Shown: positions 47,872 through 56,025 of the stretch, piece by piece
Layout: every line of letters begins with the position of its first letter
Numbering within the stretch: position 1 is the stretch's first letter
Source: Cellulomonadaceae bacterium
GTDB taxonomy: Bacteria > Actinomycetota > Actinomycetes > Actinomycetales > Cellulomonadaceae
Direction: 5' to 3'
NCBI GenBank assembly: GCA_031256435.1
Contig: JAIRQO010000070.1
Location: 1-63,745 of the forward strand
DNA: 63,745 bases
Notes under the pieces: model-generated
Told to the model about the DNA's origin: nothing
Seen by the model: the letters and a program-made list of their open reading frames with translations, nothing else
The model's database searches: none
Position numbers and translations under genes: made by a program

Positions 47872-48584
47872 GTAGTTTTGTCTCGGCCTCCACCGTCCTG
47901 CCCGCGCACCGCGAGCCGATCACCCTGACCACCGCGGACGGCATCACCCTCGTTGGCGAACTCGCCGTCCCGGCGGACCGCCCTCCCCAAGCCACGCTGA
48001 TCTGCTTCCACCCCCTGCCCACGCACGGCGGCTCCATGGACTCCCACCTGTTCCGCAAAGCCGCGTGGCGCCTCCCCGCGCAGGCGGGCCTGGCCGTGCT
48101 CCGCTTCAACTCGCGCGGAACATCTTCTCCGGAAGGAACCTCGGGCGGCCAGTTCTCCGCAGGTGGCGCCGAGAAATATGATCTGAACGCCGCACTGGAG
48201 TTTGCCACCAAGCGGTTCCTGCCACGCCTGTGGCTAGTGGGCTGGAGTTTCGGCACGGACGTGGTACTGCTCTACGGCTGCCAACCCGGCGTGGAAGGAG
48301 CGCTCCTGCTCTCCCCACCGCTCGCACGGGCCGACGATGTGGAGTTGACCGCGTGGGGATCGTCGGGCAAACAGGTCACGGTCATGGTGCCGGAGTTTGA
48401 CGATTATCTCCGCCCGGCCGAGGCGCGCCAGCGATTCTCCCTTGTTCCTCAGGCGCGGGTGATCGGCGTGGAGGGGGCGCATCACCTGTGGGTGGGGGAG
48501 AAATACGTCACGCAGGTGCTGAATCAGATGATGGAATGTGCCGTCCCTGGCCTCAACCGTGCCGCGCCCGCCCCGGCGCGGTAA
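47868..48584 (+). CDS. Alpha/beta hydrolase (first)
   Basis: 238 residues. The fold shows LICFHPLPTHGGS (oxyanion region), the nucleophile elbow GWSFGTDV and the C-terminal GAHHLW histidine. Members of this group include serine hydrolases of unknown substrate. Coupled to the upstream zinc-finger gene. Confidence 0.82.
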   Translation: MSSFVSASTVLPAHREPITLTTADGITLVGELAVPADRPPQATLICFHPLPTHGGSMDSHLFRKAAWRLPAQAGLAVLRFNSRGTSSPEGTSGGQFSAGGAEKYDLNAALEFATKRFLPRLWLVGWSFGTDVVLLYGCQPGVEGALLLSPPLARADDVELTAWGSSGKQVTVMVPEFDDYLRPAEARQRFSLVPQARVIGVEGAHHLWVGEKYVTQVLNQMMECAVPGLNRAAPAPAR

Positions 48585-48618
48585 AGTCACAATTACACCG
48601 ATGACTGGAGGTTCGGCC

Positions 48619-49419
48619 ATGACCCCAACGCCTACGCTGGCGTTGCACGAGTTGCACGATGGTGGCGGCATGCCGCTGGTTCTCCTGCCTGCCTACCCGC
48701 TGGACTCCCGCGTGTGGAGGTCCATGGCCAAGGTTCTCCCGTGGGGCGTGCGCGCCATCGGCGTGGACCTGCCCGGTCAGGGACATTCGGACATTGGCGG
48801 CCTGGCTCCTAGTTTGGAACTCGCGGCGGACGCCGTGTTCCGCACGCTGCGCGAGCACGGGATTGGCAACGCGATTGTGTGCGGGCTGTCCATGGGCGGC
48901 TACGCGGCCTTGGCGCTCGCGGAGAGGCACCCCAGTTTTGTGGCTGGCTTGGGCTTGGTGGACACCAACGCCAACGCCGATGACGAGGCCATGCAGGCCC
49001 GGCGCATCAAGATTGCGCGGGACGTGGAAATGTCCCAAACGCTGGATCCCGCCATGTCCATGCCCGGGATTCTGTTGGGGCAAACGTCCCTGTCAGACCG
49101 CAGGCAATTACTTGCGACGATTGAAGGATGGGTCCGCGGGCAGGCACCCAACGGCATCGCGTGGGCACAACGCGCCATGGCCCGGCGGCCTAACCGCATG
49201 GATACACTGCGAGACTTTGACGGCCCCGTAGCGGTGCTGGTGGGCTCGGAAGATCGCCTCACCACCGTGGAGGACGCCACTGCCATGAAGGAAGCCGCTA
49301 TTGACGGCACCCTGACCGTGATCCCCAACTGCGGGCACCTGGCCCCGGTAGAGGACCCGCGCCTAGTAGCCAAAGCACTAGCCGCCCTCCACGCCCGCGT
49401 AGTCCCCCACCGGCGGTAA
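48619..49419 (+). CDS. Alpha/beta hydrolase (second)
   Basis: 266 residues from ATG 48619, with GGAGG at 48607-48611. LPAYPLDSRVWRSM, nucleophile GLSMGGYAAL near residue 95 and NCGHLAPVEDP with the catalytic histidine near the C-terminus. Resembles 3-oxoadipate enol-lactonase-like hydrolases; no pathway genes are adjacent. Confidence 0.85.
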   Translation: MTPTPTLALHELHDGGGMPLVLLPAYPLDSRVWRSMAKVLPWGVRAIGVDLPGQGHSDIGGLAPSLELAADAVFRTLREHGIGNAIVCGLSMGGYAALALAERHPSFVAGLGLVDTNANADDEAMQARRIKIARDVEMSQTLDPAMSMPGILLGQTSLSDRRQLLATIEGWVRGQAPNGIAWAQRAMARRPNRMDTLRDFDGPVAVLVGSEDRLTTVEDATAMKEAAIDGTLTVIPNCGHLAPVEDPRLVAKALAALHARVVPHRR

Positions 49420-49440
49420 ATTACCCGTTCCACCCACCCG

Positions 49441-49477
49441 GTCATTCTGCGCAAGCGAAGCGCAGTTGCAGAATCTC
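49441..49477. repeat. R2 palindrome after the second hydrolase
   Basis: GTCATTCTGCGCAAGC at the left, GTTGCAGAATCTC at the right. Noncoding, 22 bases after the stop; may terminate transcription. Confidence 0.6.
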
Positions 49478-49624
49478 TTCCCCGGGCACCAAGGCCGCAC
49501 ACCAGTTCTGGGTAGGCCGGTGGGCACTTGAGAGTCCGAAAACTGTCCACGGGACTACCCAGGTCGGTTTGCCCACGGAGAAGAGGCTTAGTATCAGTGC
49601 CCCTGATTCAGGCGATCCTCCGGA

Positions 49625-50329
49625 TTAGGAACCAAACCGCTGGCGATTCATCGTCTTGAGGTAGCCCTGACGCAGGGACCGCATGGGGGACTTTCCCGTC
49701 ACGGCGAAGAACAATCGTTCTGATTTCGTTAATGATCCTTGTGCGATCTTGGTGTCGAGTAATGCCAATGTACAGCACAAATCAACCGCTTGAAAGAGGC
49801 TGTAGGCAGCGGGAACAACCTTACGAACCTCAACGTCGACCAAGTAGGCGTTGAACACGGAACTGACAAGTCTGGTGATTTCGCGCTGCCCTCCGTCATA
49901 GTAGATAACAACGCGGTCAAACGATGTGAAGTACTGGATGTTGTCACGGAGGAAGGCACCGAGTTCACGGGCCATCGCGCCAAGTAGCGCTTCAGAATCG
50001 CTGAACTGCCGTTTCTGAAAGACCCATTCTGCGTGGGTAATGGGGCACTTACGGACAAAGTCAACAAGTAGACGGAAAATAGAGCGCCTCTCGTTAGCAT
50101 CCATCAAGACGTACCGCTCCTCTCGGCGTATCAATGGCCCCGTATGGATCGCGTGCGTTGGAGGGAGGCCTTTGTTCCTGAGTGAGGAGTGGATCCACGC
50201 GAGCGGTTCTGAGATGTCCCGTGACTGTTCGTGGAATACCAGTCCCAGGATGTAATAAGGCGAGTGGGCGGCAAAGGGGCCAAAGTCTCCACTCTCATCA
50301 GCGAAAATGCTGAGAGTTTGTGGTTGCAT
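49625..50329 (-). CDS. DUF3800 domain protein
   Basis: 234 residues from ATG 50329 with GGAG upstream. LSIFADESGDFGPF at the N-terminus, VVIYYDGGQREIT in the middle and FQAVDLCCTLALLDTK near the end are the DUF3800 pattern, a nuclease-like fold with conserved aspartates. Often found in mobile or defence regions. It lies alone with R2 repeats on both sides. Confidence 0.85.
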   Translation of the reverse strand: MQPQTLSIFADESGDFGPFAAHSPYYILGLVFHEQSRDISEPLAWIHSSLRNKGLPPTHAIHTGPLIRREERYVLMDANERRSIFRLLVDFVRKCPITHAEWVFQKRQFSDSEALLGAMARELGAFLRDNIQYFTSFDRVVIYYDGGQREITRLVSSVFNAYLVDVEVRKVVPAAYSLFQAVDLCCTLALLDTKIAQGSLTKSERLFFAVTGKSPMRSLRQGYLKTMNRQRFGS

Positions 50330-50351
50330 GGTGGGCTCCAGTAACAAAAGA

Positions 50352-50375
50352 GTAGGCGGGGCGAACCCCGCCTAC
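50352..50375. other. Perfect 10-base hairpin upstream of the DUF3800 gene
   Basis: GTAGGCGGGG and CCCCGCCTAC enclose CGAA. It lies 23 bases before the start codon, in the 5' leader of the DUF3800 gene, where it could hold back translation or act as an operator. Confidence 0.45.
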
Positions 50376-50526
50376 GCCTTGTGCGAGGGACGTCCTCGCG
50401 GATGGTTGGACCAGGCTTTGCAGCCAGCCCATGACCACACTCTACCATGAACTCTCAACAGTCACCTTTGACATTCCAGGCAATAGCGTGCTCCAACGGA
50501 TGCGGGCCTTGAGTCGAGAGAAACAC

Positions 50527-50565
50527 GTCATGCTGCTGCACAGCGAAACGCAGTCGCCGAATCTC
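50527..50565. repeat. R2 palindrome, degenerate
   Basis: GTCATGCTGCTGCACAGC at the left and GTCGCCGAATCTC at the right, comparable base by base to the copy at 49441. Confidence 0.45.
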
Positions 50566-50600
50566 TCCCTGGGCCCTTGGGTTTCCGTTGTTGCCTGGCC

Positions 50601-50638
50601 GAGATTCTGCGACTTCGCGTTGCTCCACGCAGAATGAC
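50601..50638. repeat. R2 palindrome, reverse orientation
   Basis: GAGATTCTGCGACTTCGC at the left and CCACGCAGAATGAC at the right. It lies 35 bases beyond the stop of the next minus-strand gene. Confidence 0.6.
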
Positions 50639-50672
50639 GGGGTGGGGGCTGCTCACGCAGAGTGACCGAGGG

Positions 50673-51758
50673 CTAGTACAGGTAGAGGGCTAGGCGTTGG
50701 CGGGCTTTGGCTACGCGGGGATCGTGGGGGCCTACCATGTCAAAGTACTCGATGAAGCGGACGCGGACGCGTTCCTTCAACTCGGCATCGCCATCCGGCA
50801 GGAGGGCCAGCAAACGGGCAAAGGCTTGGGCAATCTGGCCGGTCTGCATCTCCACATCGGCAGCAGCCAGTTGAGCGTCCGCGTTGAGGGCTTCGGCGCT
50901 GAGGGCGTCGGCGTTCGGGGCACCTACCTTCAAGCCGTCTGCCCCCGCAGCACCCCCACCACCAGCAGCATTCCCACCATCACCAGCAGCGCCATCACCA
51001 GCCCCAGCACCACCAGCAACAGCAGCCGCCGCAGCGTCCGCGGCAGCCAACACTGCCGCCGGATCGGCACCAGCATTGCGAGCCATCATTTTCACGGTGG
51101 CTAACCCGGCCACGGCAAAGGCGTCGCTCGGGTCCTGTTTGTGTGCCAGCGTGTACGCGGCAGCGGCGGCATCAAAATCGCCACGTTCAATGGCGTCAAA
51201 GGCTTCCTGATGCAACGGCGGGAGGGCTTCCTCTGCCGGTTCTTCGGACACCTCATCGTCGTCGGGCGTAGCACCCACCGGAGCCGCACGGCCCGTCAAC
51301 CCTGCCTGCTCGGCTGCGGCCAGCACCTGGTCCAGAACAGAACGGATCTGATCCTCCGTAGCCGCACCGGCAAACAGGGGTGCCGGTTGGCCGCCAATCA
51401 CGGCCACCACGGACGGGACGCCTTGAATCCCAAACGCCTGCACCAACCGTGGCTGCTCCTGGGCGTTGATGCGGGCCAGCAGGAACCGCCCGGCAAACTC
51501 GTCCGCCAGCTTCCCTAGCGTGGTTCCCACGTCCGCGTTGGCTTTGTCCGTGGGCATCCACAGCAGCACAATCACGGGATACTGCGCCGAACCTTCCATG
51601 ATGGTCTGGAAGGTTTCCTCCGTCACATCCACCACAAACCCGCCCGAGGCTTGTGCGCCGCCGGGTTCACCGGGCGGCGGAGCCTTGGGGCGAGCCAGCG
51701 CGGACAAGTCCACGGCGCCACGGGCAGAAAAGGCAGGCTGCGGTGCAGGAGTGCTCAT
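50673..51758 (-). CDS. Thioredoxin-fold plus TPR protein (YbbN/CnoX-like)
   Basis: 361 residues. The thioredoxin domain (residues 40-150) shows PVIVLLWMPTDKANADV, FLLARINAQEQPRLVQAFGIQGVPSV, but the CxxC active site is replaced, so it should be redox inactive. The rest is TPR-like (LPPLHQEAFDAIERGDFDAAA, LAHKQDPSDAFAVAGLA) with a long Gly/Ala insert (around residues 240-275) that then continues LLALLPDGDAELKERVR. Such proteins act as co-chaperone-like factors. The Gly/Ala insert is unusual for the family. Confidence 0.87.
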   Translation of the reverse strand: MSTPAPQPAFSARGAVDLSALARPKAPPPGEPGGAQASGGFVVDVTEETFQTIMEGSAQYPVIVLLWMPTDKANADVGTTLGKLADEFAGRFLLARINAQEQPRLVQAFGIQGVPSVVAVIGGQPAPLFAGAATEDQIRSVLDQVLAAAEQAGLTGRAAPVGATPDDDEVSEEPAEEALPPLHQEAFDAIERGDFDAAAAAYTLAHKQDPSDAFAVAGLATVKMMARNAGADPAAVLAAADAAAAAVAGGAGAGDGAAGDGGNAAGGGGAAGADGLKVGAPNADALSAEALNADAQLAAADVEMQTGQIAQAFARLLALLPDGDAELKERVRVRFIEYFDMVGPHDPRVAKARQRLALYLY

Positions 51759-51788
51759 GGGAGCACAGCATAGTGGGAGCGCGTTGCG

Positions 51789-52871
51789 CTAATCCACTGA
51801 CGCCGCTGTTTGAACGTGGCTGTAACCCAGCAGCGTGATGGGATCACTGGAGTCCGCCGGGGGAATGTACAGCGAGATCATGTCAATGTATGTGGCGGAC
51901 AACTTGTTGGTGGGATTTTTCCCGTGCAACAGGGCCTGGGCTGTTTTGGTTTGCGGCGAGAGGGTGGCCCCCTGCATTGCTTCCATCTGCTCGTGCGTGG
52001 TCAGCGCCGCCATGATCATGGCGCCACCCTGGAAGGTTCGCACGCCGAGCACGGGGGTGTCCTTCATGGGGTCCACGGTGATCTTGTACGTCCCTTGCAC
52101 GCGGTCACCCTGGAGCGCGTCATGTTGGGCGGACTTCCACGTTTCCATGAACGAGCGGAACGGATCATCCGCCACGGGTTCAAAGTTGTCCACGTAATCG
52201 GACTGGTTACCCTTCACCAGCAGGTCCGCGTACTGGGCCACAGCATCCGCTGGCGTGAACCGCAAGGACGTGTCATCTTGGGCTACCGATTCGGACCCAA
52301 TGGTGGGCTCGGTGAACGCCGGCATTTCCACGCCGGGGCGCAGTTGCACCCAACCCCACATCTTGTAGTGCGCCCGGGCACTGTTTTGCTGCATCACCAG
52401 CAGGCGCGGAGGCGTGAGATCATCCCCAGCGTCCGTGATGGCCCAACTGTTCCGCGGCCAGGTTTCATCCGTGTTGATGATGACCTGCTGGAACGTGGTG
52501 GGAATGTCCGTGATGAGATCATCATTGTCACGCACGGCAGCCACCTCAATCTGGCTGGTACGCACGGCAAGCGCTGGGCCTTCCAAGCGGCCCTTGAGTT
52601 TGTCCGCATCCCTGTCCTTGGTGGCCGCAGCCAGGGCGTCCGTCACATCAGCCAGCAGGGTGGCGTTGGTGTCCGGAGAGAGGGCGGGCGCCGTTTCTGC
52701 GGCGGGAGCCGAGGGGGTGGGCACCGGTGTGGCACATCCAGCGGCCAGTCCCAGTGTGATTCCTGCGACGACGATGGAGGCCGCTACCCGCGTGGTGAAG
52801 CGACGCGAGGAGTGGGCTGAGCGGTGTTCCGAGCGCAGGGCCGCGTGGGCGTTCTGGGTGGAGACTCTCAT
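51789..52871 (-). CDS. Lipoprotein of unknown function
   Basis: 360 residues from ATG 52871, with GGAGAAGAG upstream. A long basic N-terminus precedes a hydrophobic stretch (VAASIVVAGITLGLAAGC) with lipobox AAGC near residue 46. A Pro/Ala/Thr linker follows. The rest (LRFTPADAVAQYADLL, TYKITVDPM) is unrecognised. It overlaps the upstream membrane protein gene by four bases and may act with it. Confidence 0.78.
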   Translation of the reverse strand: MRVSTQNAHAALRSEHRSAHSSRRFTTRVAASIVVAGITLGLAAGCATPVPTPSAPAAETAPALSPDTNATLLADVTDALAAATKDRDADKLKGRLEGPALAVRTSQIEVAAVRDNDDLITDIPTTFQQVIINTDETWPRNSWAITDAGDDLTPPRLLVMQQNSARAHYKMWGWVQLRPGVEMPAFTEPTIGSESVAQDDTSLRFTPADAVAQYADLLVKGNQSDYVDNFEPVADDPFRSFMETWKSAQHDALQGDRVQGTYKITVDPMKDTPVLGVRTFQGGAMIMAALTTHEQMEAMQGATLSPQTKTAQALLHGKNPTNKLSATYIDMISLYIPPADSSDPITLLGYSHVQTAASVD

Positions 52872-54391
52872 TGCTCTTCTCCTTCGGTGCTGGTGGCCGG
52901 GGTATCCCCGCCGTTGATTCCCTCGCCGCTGATTCCCCACGAGTTGCGCCATGCTTCGGCGCTCTCATTCTTGGGATCCGGGGTGGATGGTTCGGCCGCA
53001 GGTTGGTCCTTGGGTTGCTTGCGCAGAATAGGAATAGCGTTGGTCAGCGCCTTGAACCGGCCCGAGTTGGTGGCTGCCTTTTCCTCGGCCGCCCTTTTGG
53101 CTTCAAACTCGCGGAGCATCTTGCGTGTGACGCCGGGGGTGGCGGCGGTGAGCGGGACGTCTCCGGAGAGGTCAGGAATGGGGCCGGTTGCGGTGGCGGC
53201 AGGTGTGGCGGATGTTGCTGGCGTGCCAGCGGTGGCCGGGGAGGCGGTGTCCGCAGCCGCAGAAGCAGCAGGTGCAGCAGCATCCGTGCCAGCCACCCCA
53301 TCCTCGCGCGGCGTGAACGGCGAGGCCCATGGGGTGGGATCGTTCGCGTCCGGGTCCTCCTCGGTGGCGTCGATTCCAACGGCCTCTACAGCGGCGGCAG
53401 CATCGTCGTCGGACGTTGAACTAGCGGAAGCAGCCGACGCAGCGTCAGCACGAGCCGAGCCTCCACGAGCCGAGGCGCCGGATTTCCGTGGCCACGCCAT
53501 GGGGATGGGCATCCACCACGGAATTCCCTTGTCCTCATCGGAGGGGCCTTCGTTCAGGCGAGCGGCTTTGGCGGCCAGGGCTTCCTTGCGGCGTTCCTCG
53601 CTCTCGGCCAAGCGCGTGAATGCGCCGCGCGCACCGGCAATGGCAATGGCCAATCCGGCAAGAATCAACGCTCCACCAGCAATGAGGCCGGGAATGAGCA
53701 GCGGCGCCGTGGTGGCGCGTTCCCAGGTCAGCGTCAGCGTGGGGGCTGTGGCACCCTCGCCCACACCGGCGGCCAACAGGGACCAGCGGCCATCCTGGGC
53801 CTTCCACGTCATCTGGACTTTCCCGGTGTCCGAGGCTTGCTCGGCCCACATGTCATTGTTCTTGGGGTCCGGGCCCTTGTAGTCGGCGGGGGCGGCGGCG
53901 TCATCTGCCGGGGTGGCGTCCGGGGACGGGGAGGCGTCAGGTGAAGTGTCAGGAGAGGCATCAGGAGATGCTGTGGCGTCCGGGGCGGGGGAAGCATCGG
54001 GGGCCGTAGCGTCAGCCGTGGTGCCCGGCTCCGTGGCCAACGTGGTCCAGTCCTTGAACCCCGTCACGCGTGTGTACGGGTCCTCGCCCACCCAGCCGTT
54101 GACGTCAATGTCCCGGCCAATCACCAGGGTGACGGTTTCGTCTCCCGGAACGGACGCGGAGATGTCCACGGAATCGCTGACCATGGTCAGCACGCCCGGA
54201 TCGGTGACCACCATGGTGCCGTCACCTTGTGGGGTGGCGGTGGCGGTGACCGTGGGGGATTCGCGCCACACGGTGGCCGAAGCGATGGCAGCGCCCACGG
54301 CGGCCAACCCCAGAACGATCATGGCGATGGCAACAATGCGATGCGCCGGGAATTTACGAGTCACCTGTTCAGGATACGAAAATTCGGACAT
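52868..54391 (-). CDS. Membrane protein with extracellular and cytosolic low-complexity parts
   Basis: 507 residues from ATG 54391. Two membrane segments: residues 16-36 (HRIVAIAMIVLGLAAVGAAI) and about 225-250 (LIPGLIAGGALILAGLAIAIAG). Between them lies an extracellular region with VTLVIGRDIDVNGWVGEDPY and a run of Asp-Ala-Ser-Pro repeats (PDATASPDASPD). The C-terminal cytosolic tail is Ala/Asp/Pro rich. Function unknown. Stop overlaps the start of the lipoprotein gene. The longer open frame over the coiled-coil gene is antisense and not used. Confidence 0.75.
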   Translation of the reverse strand: MSEFSYPEQVTRKFPAHRIVAIAMIVLGLAAVGAAIASATVWRESPTVTATATPQGDGTMVVTDPGVLTMVSDSVDISASVPGDETVTLVIGRDIDVNGWVGEDPYTRVTGFKDWTTLATEPGTTADATAPDASPAPDATASPDASPDTSPDASPSPDATPADDAAAPADYKGPDPKNNDMWAEQASDTGKVQMTWKAQDGRWSLLAAGVGEGATAPTLTLTWERATTAPLLIPGLIAGGALILAGLAIAIAGARGAFTRLAESEERRKEALAAKAARLNEGPSDEDKGIPWWMPIPMAWPRKSGASARGGSARADAASAASASSTSDDDAAAAVEAVGIDATEEDPDANDPTPWASPFTPREDGVAGTDAAAPAASAAADTASPATAGTPATSATPAATATGPIPDLSGDVPLTAATPGVTRKMLREFEAKRAAEEKAATNSGRFKALTNAIPILRKQPKDQPAAEPSTPDPKNESAEAWRNSWGISGEGINGGDTPATSTEGEEQ

Positions 54392-54592
54392 CCCTACCCG
54401 CTGCGCGCACGCTTGAGACGAATATTCGCTGTGACATTCACCATACGTCCACACGGACTTCACACGCGCGCGGCACGGGGCCGTTTCATCGGCGCACGCT
54501 CGGGGGTGTTCCCGCACAGAGGGGAGGCGAGCGATTAGGCTGTGCCCCAGCGGCTTCTTTGCCCATCGTCTTTTAAGAGAAAGGCCACTCCC

Positions 54593-55828
54593 GTGCCCGA
54601 CGAGCGTACGCAGTTCCCCATTGCCATGCGTGGCTATGACCGTGATCAGGTTGATTCCCACATTGCCCGGTTGACATCTTCCATTGACGATGCCCGCCGT
54701 CAGGCCCAGAGTTCTGATTCTCGCGTTCAGGCGCTGCAATCCCAACTGGATGACGCGCAGGCCAAACTCAAAGAGTTGGACCGCCCGTCCTATGCCGGGT
54801 TGGGCTCCCGCGTAGAGCAACTCATGCGTTCCGCCGAGGAGCAGTCCACGGCGCTGTTGACGCAGGCCAACGCGCAGTCTGCCGATGTGATGGAGCGGGC
54901 CAAGAACGCCGCCGCCCAGGTGCGGGAGCGGGCCCAGGCCGAGGCAGAAGAGGTACTTGCCGCTGCCAAGCGTGAAGCCGAAGAGTTGCACAACGCGTCC
55001 ACGTCCACTGCCGACGGCAAGGTGAGCAGCGCGCAGCAGCGGGCCGAGGAGTTGGTGGGTTCGGCCGAGCGTCAGGCCGCGTTGGTGGCCTCCACGGCGC
55101 AAACGCAGGACACCGAGGCTCGCGCCGCATTGGAGAAGGACCTCAACGAGCGGCGCGCAACGCACGAGCGTGAGCTGAGCGACGCCCGGCAGTCGGCCGA
55201 ATCCGAGATGGCCGCGTCCCGTGCCGCCGCCGTGAACGAAGCCACGGAGACTCGTTCTGCTGCACAGCGTGAAGCAGCGGATTTGGTAGAGAACGCCAAG
55301 CGTGAGGCGGCGTCCATCATTTCTGCCGCGCAGAATGACGCCACGGCTCTTGCTGCCAAGGCCACGGCTGAGGCCGAGGACGTACGCGAGGCCGCCCGGA
55401 AGGCGCTGACGGAGGCGCAAGCGGAAGCGGCGGCCAACCGCGAGGCGGCTGCGGCTGAGTTGTCCCAGAACCACGCCGATGCCAAGGCCAAGACGGATGC
55501 CGTGCTGTCCCAGGCCGAGGAGCACGCGCGGGATGCTGAGAAGCGCGTGGCCGAAGCGCTGAACCAGGCCGAGAAGGTGCGCAGCGAATCGGACTCCTAC
55601 GTGAGCAAGTTGCTTTCGGACAGCCGCGAGAAGGCTGACAAGATTGTGGCGGATGCTCGCCAGTTTGCTGACCAAACCATTGCGGATGCTCGCAAGGAAG
55701 CCGATGACCAGCGCTCCACCGCTCAGCGTCAATTTGATGACTTGTCCGCCAAGCAGGATTCCGTCAACGCGTACCTGGATGAACTGCGCGGCGTCCTCGG
55801 CTCAGACGACGAACCCGCCGAAGGCTAA
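54593..55828 (+). CDS. DivIVA-like coiled-coil protein
   Basis: 411 residues from GTG 54593 (AAAGG upstream). The N-terminus RTQFPIAMRGYDRDQVDSHI resembles the DivIVA/GpsB membrane-targeting part. Nearly all the rest is Ala/Glu/Arg/Gln coiled coil without proline, with EAEEVLAAAKREAEEL-type repeats, like the cell-pole or cell-envelope scaffold proteins of actinobacteria. It is divergent from the membrane protein gene. Role in polar growth or division is an inference from family resemblance. Confidence 0.82.
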   Translation: MPDERTQFPIAMRGYDRDQVDSHIARLTSSIDDARRQAQSSDSRVQALQSQLDDAQAKLKELDRPSYAGLGSRVEQLMRSAEEQSTALLTQANAQSADVMERAKNAAAQVRERAQAEAEEVLAAAKREAEELHNASTSTADGKVSSAQQRAEELVGSAERQAALVASTAQTQDTEARAALEKDLNERRATHERELSDARQSAESEMAASRAAAVNEATETRSAAQREAADLVENAKREAASIISAAQNDATALAAKATAEAEDVREAARKALTEAQAEAAANREAAAAELSQNHADAKAKTDAVLSQAEEHARDAEKRVAEALNQAEKVRSESDSYVSKLLSDSREKADKIVADARQFADQTIADARKEADDQRSTAQRQFDDLSAKQDSVNAYLDELRGVLGSDDEPAEG

Positions 55829-55840
55829 TTCTTGACCCGT

Positions 55841-55873
55841 GGTTTCGAGACGTCGCGGTGCGACTCCTCAACC
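55841..55873 (-). repeat. R1 repeat variant after the coiled-coil gene
   Basis: GGTTTCGAGACGTCGC at the left and GCGACTCCTCAACC at the right, reverse orientation of the GAGGAG variant seen at 16348. Confidence 0.6.
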
Positions 55874-55924
55874 GACGGGTGAGGGTTGAGTTCACGCGCA
55901 GCATTGCGGGTGTGATGTGTCCTT

Positions 55925-55971
55925 GGGGTCCCCGCAAAGTATTCGGAGCGTAGCGGAGATACTTTGTGGGG
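55925..55971. repeat. R3 palindromic repeat
   Basis: GGGGTCCCCGCAAAGTAT at the left and GATACTTTGTGGGGAT at the right. Second copy of the family at 20439-20483. Confidence 0.6.
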
Positions 55972-55978
55972 ATGAGAT

Positions 55979-56014
55979 GAAGGCCCTGGTGATCAGATGA
56001 TCACCAGGGCCTTC
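55979..56014. terminator. Bidirectional terminator between coiled-coil gene and glgB
   Basis: Perfect 16-base arms: GAAGGCCCTGGTGATC (55979-55994) and its complement at 55999-56014, loop AGAT. It lies 12 bases after the glgB stop on the minus strand and serves both convergent genes. Confidence 0.75.
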
Positions 56015-56025
56015 GTCGTAGATAA

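Larger units (their letters stand above)
50330..50672. other. Spacer with hairpin and R2 repeats, no gene seen
   Basis: A 343-base spacer holding the hairpin at 50352-50375 (5' side of the DUF3800 gene) and two R2 copies in opposite orientation. No coding region recognised. Confidence 0.55.

Noticed and set aside
55320-55345. R2 repeat inside the coiled-coil gene
   Set aside because: TCTGCCGCGCAGAATGACG is similar to R2 but short, and the codons fit the regular Ala-rich coiled-coil repeat, so chance is likely.
54392-55732. Upstream extension of the minus-strand membrane protein frame over the coiled-coil gene
   Set aside because: The protein has a clear start at 54391 followed by a membrane segment; the extension is the antisense of an Ala/Glu coiled coil.
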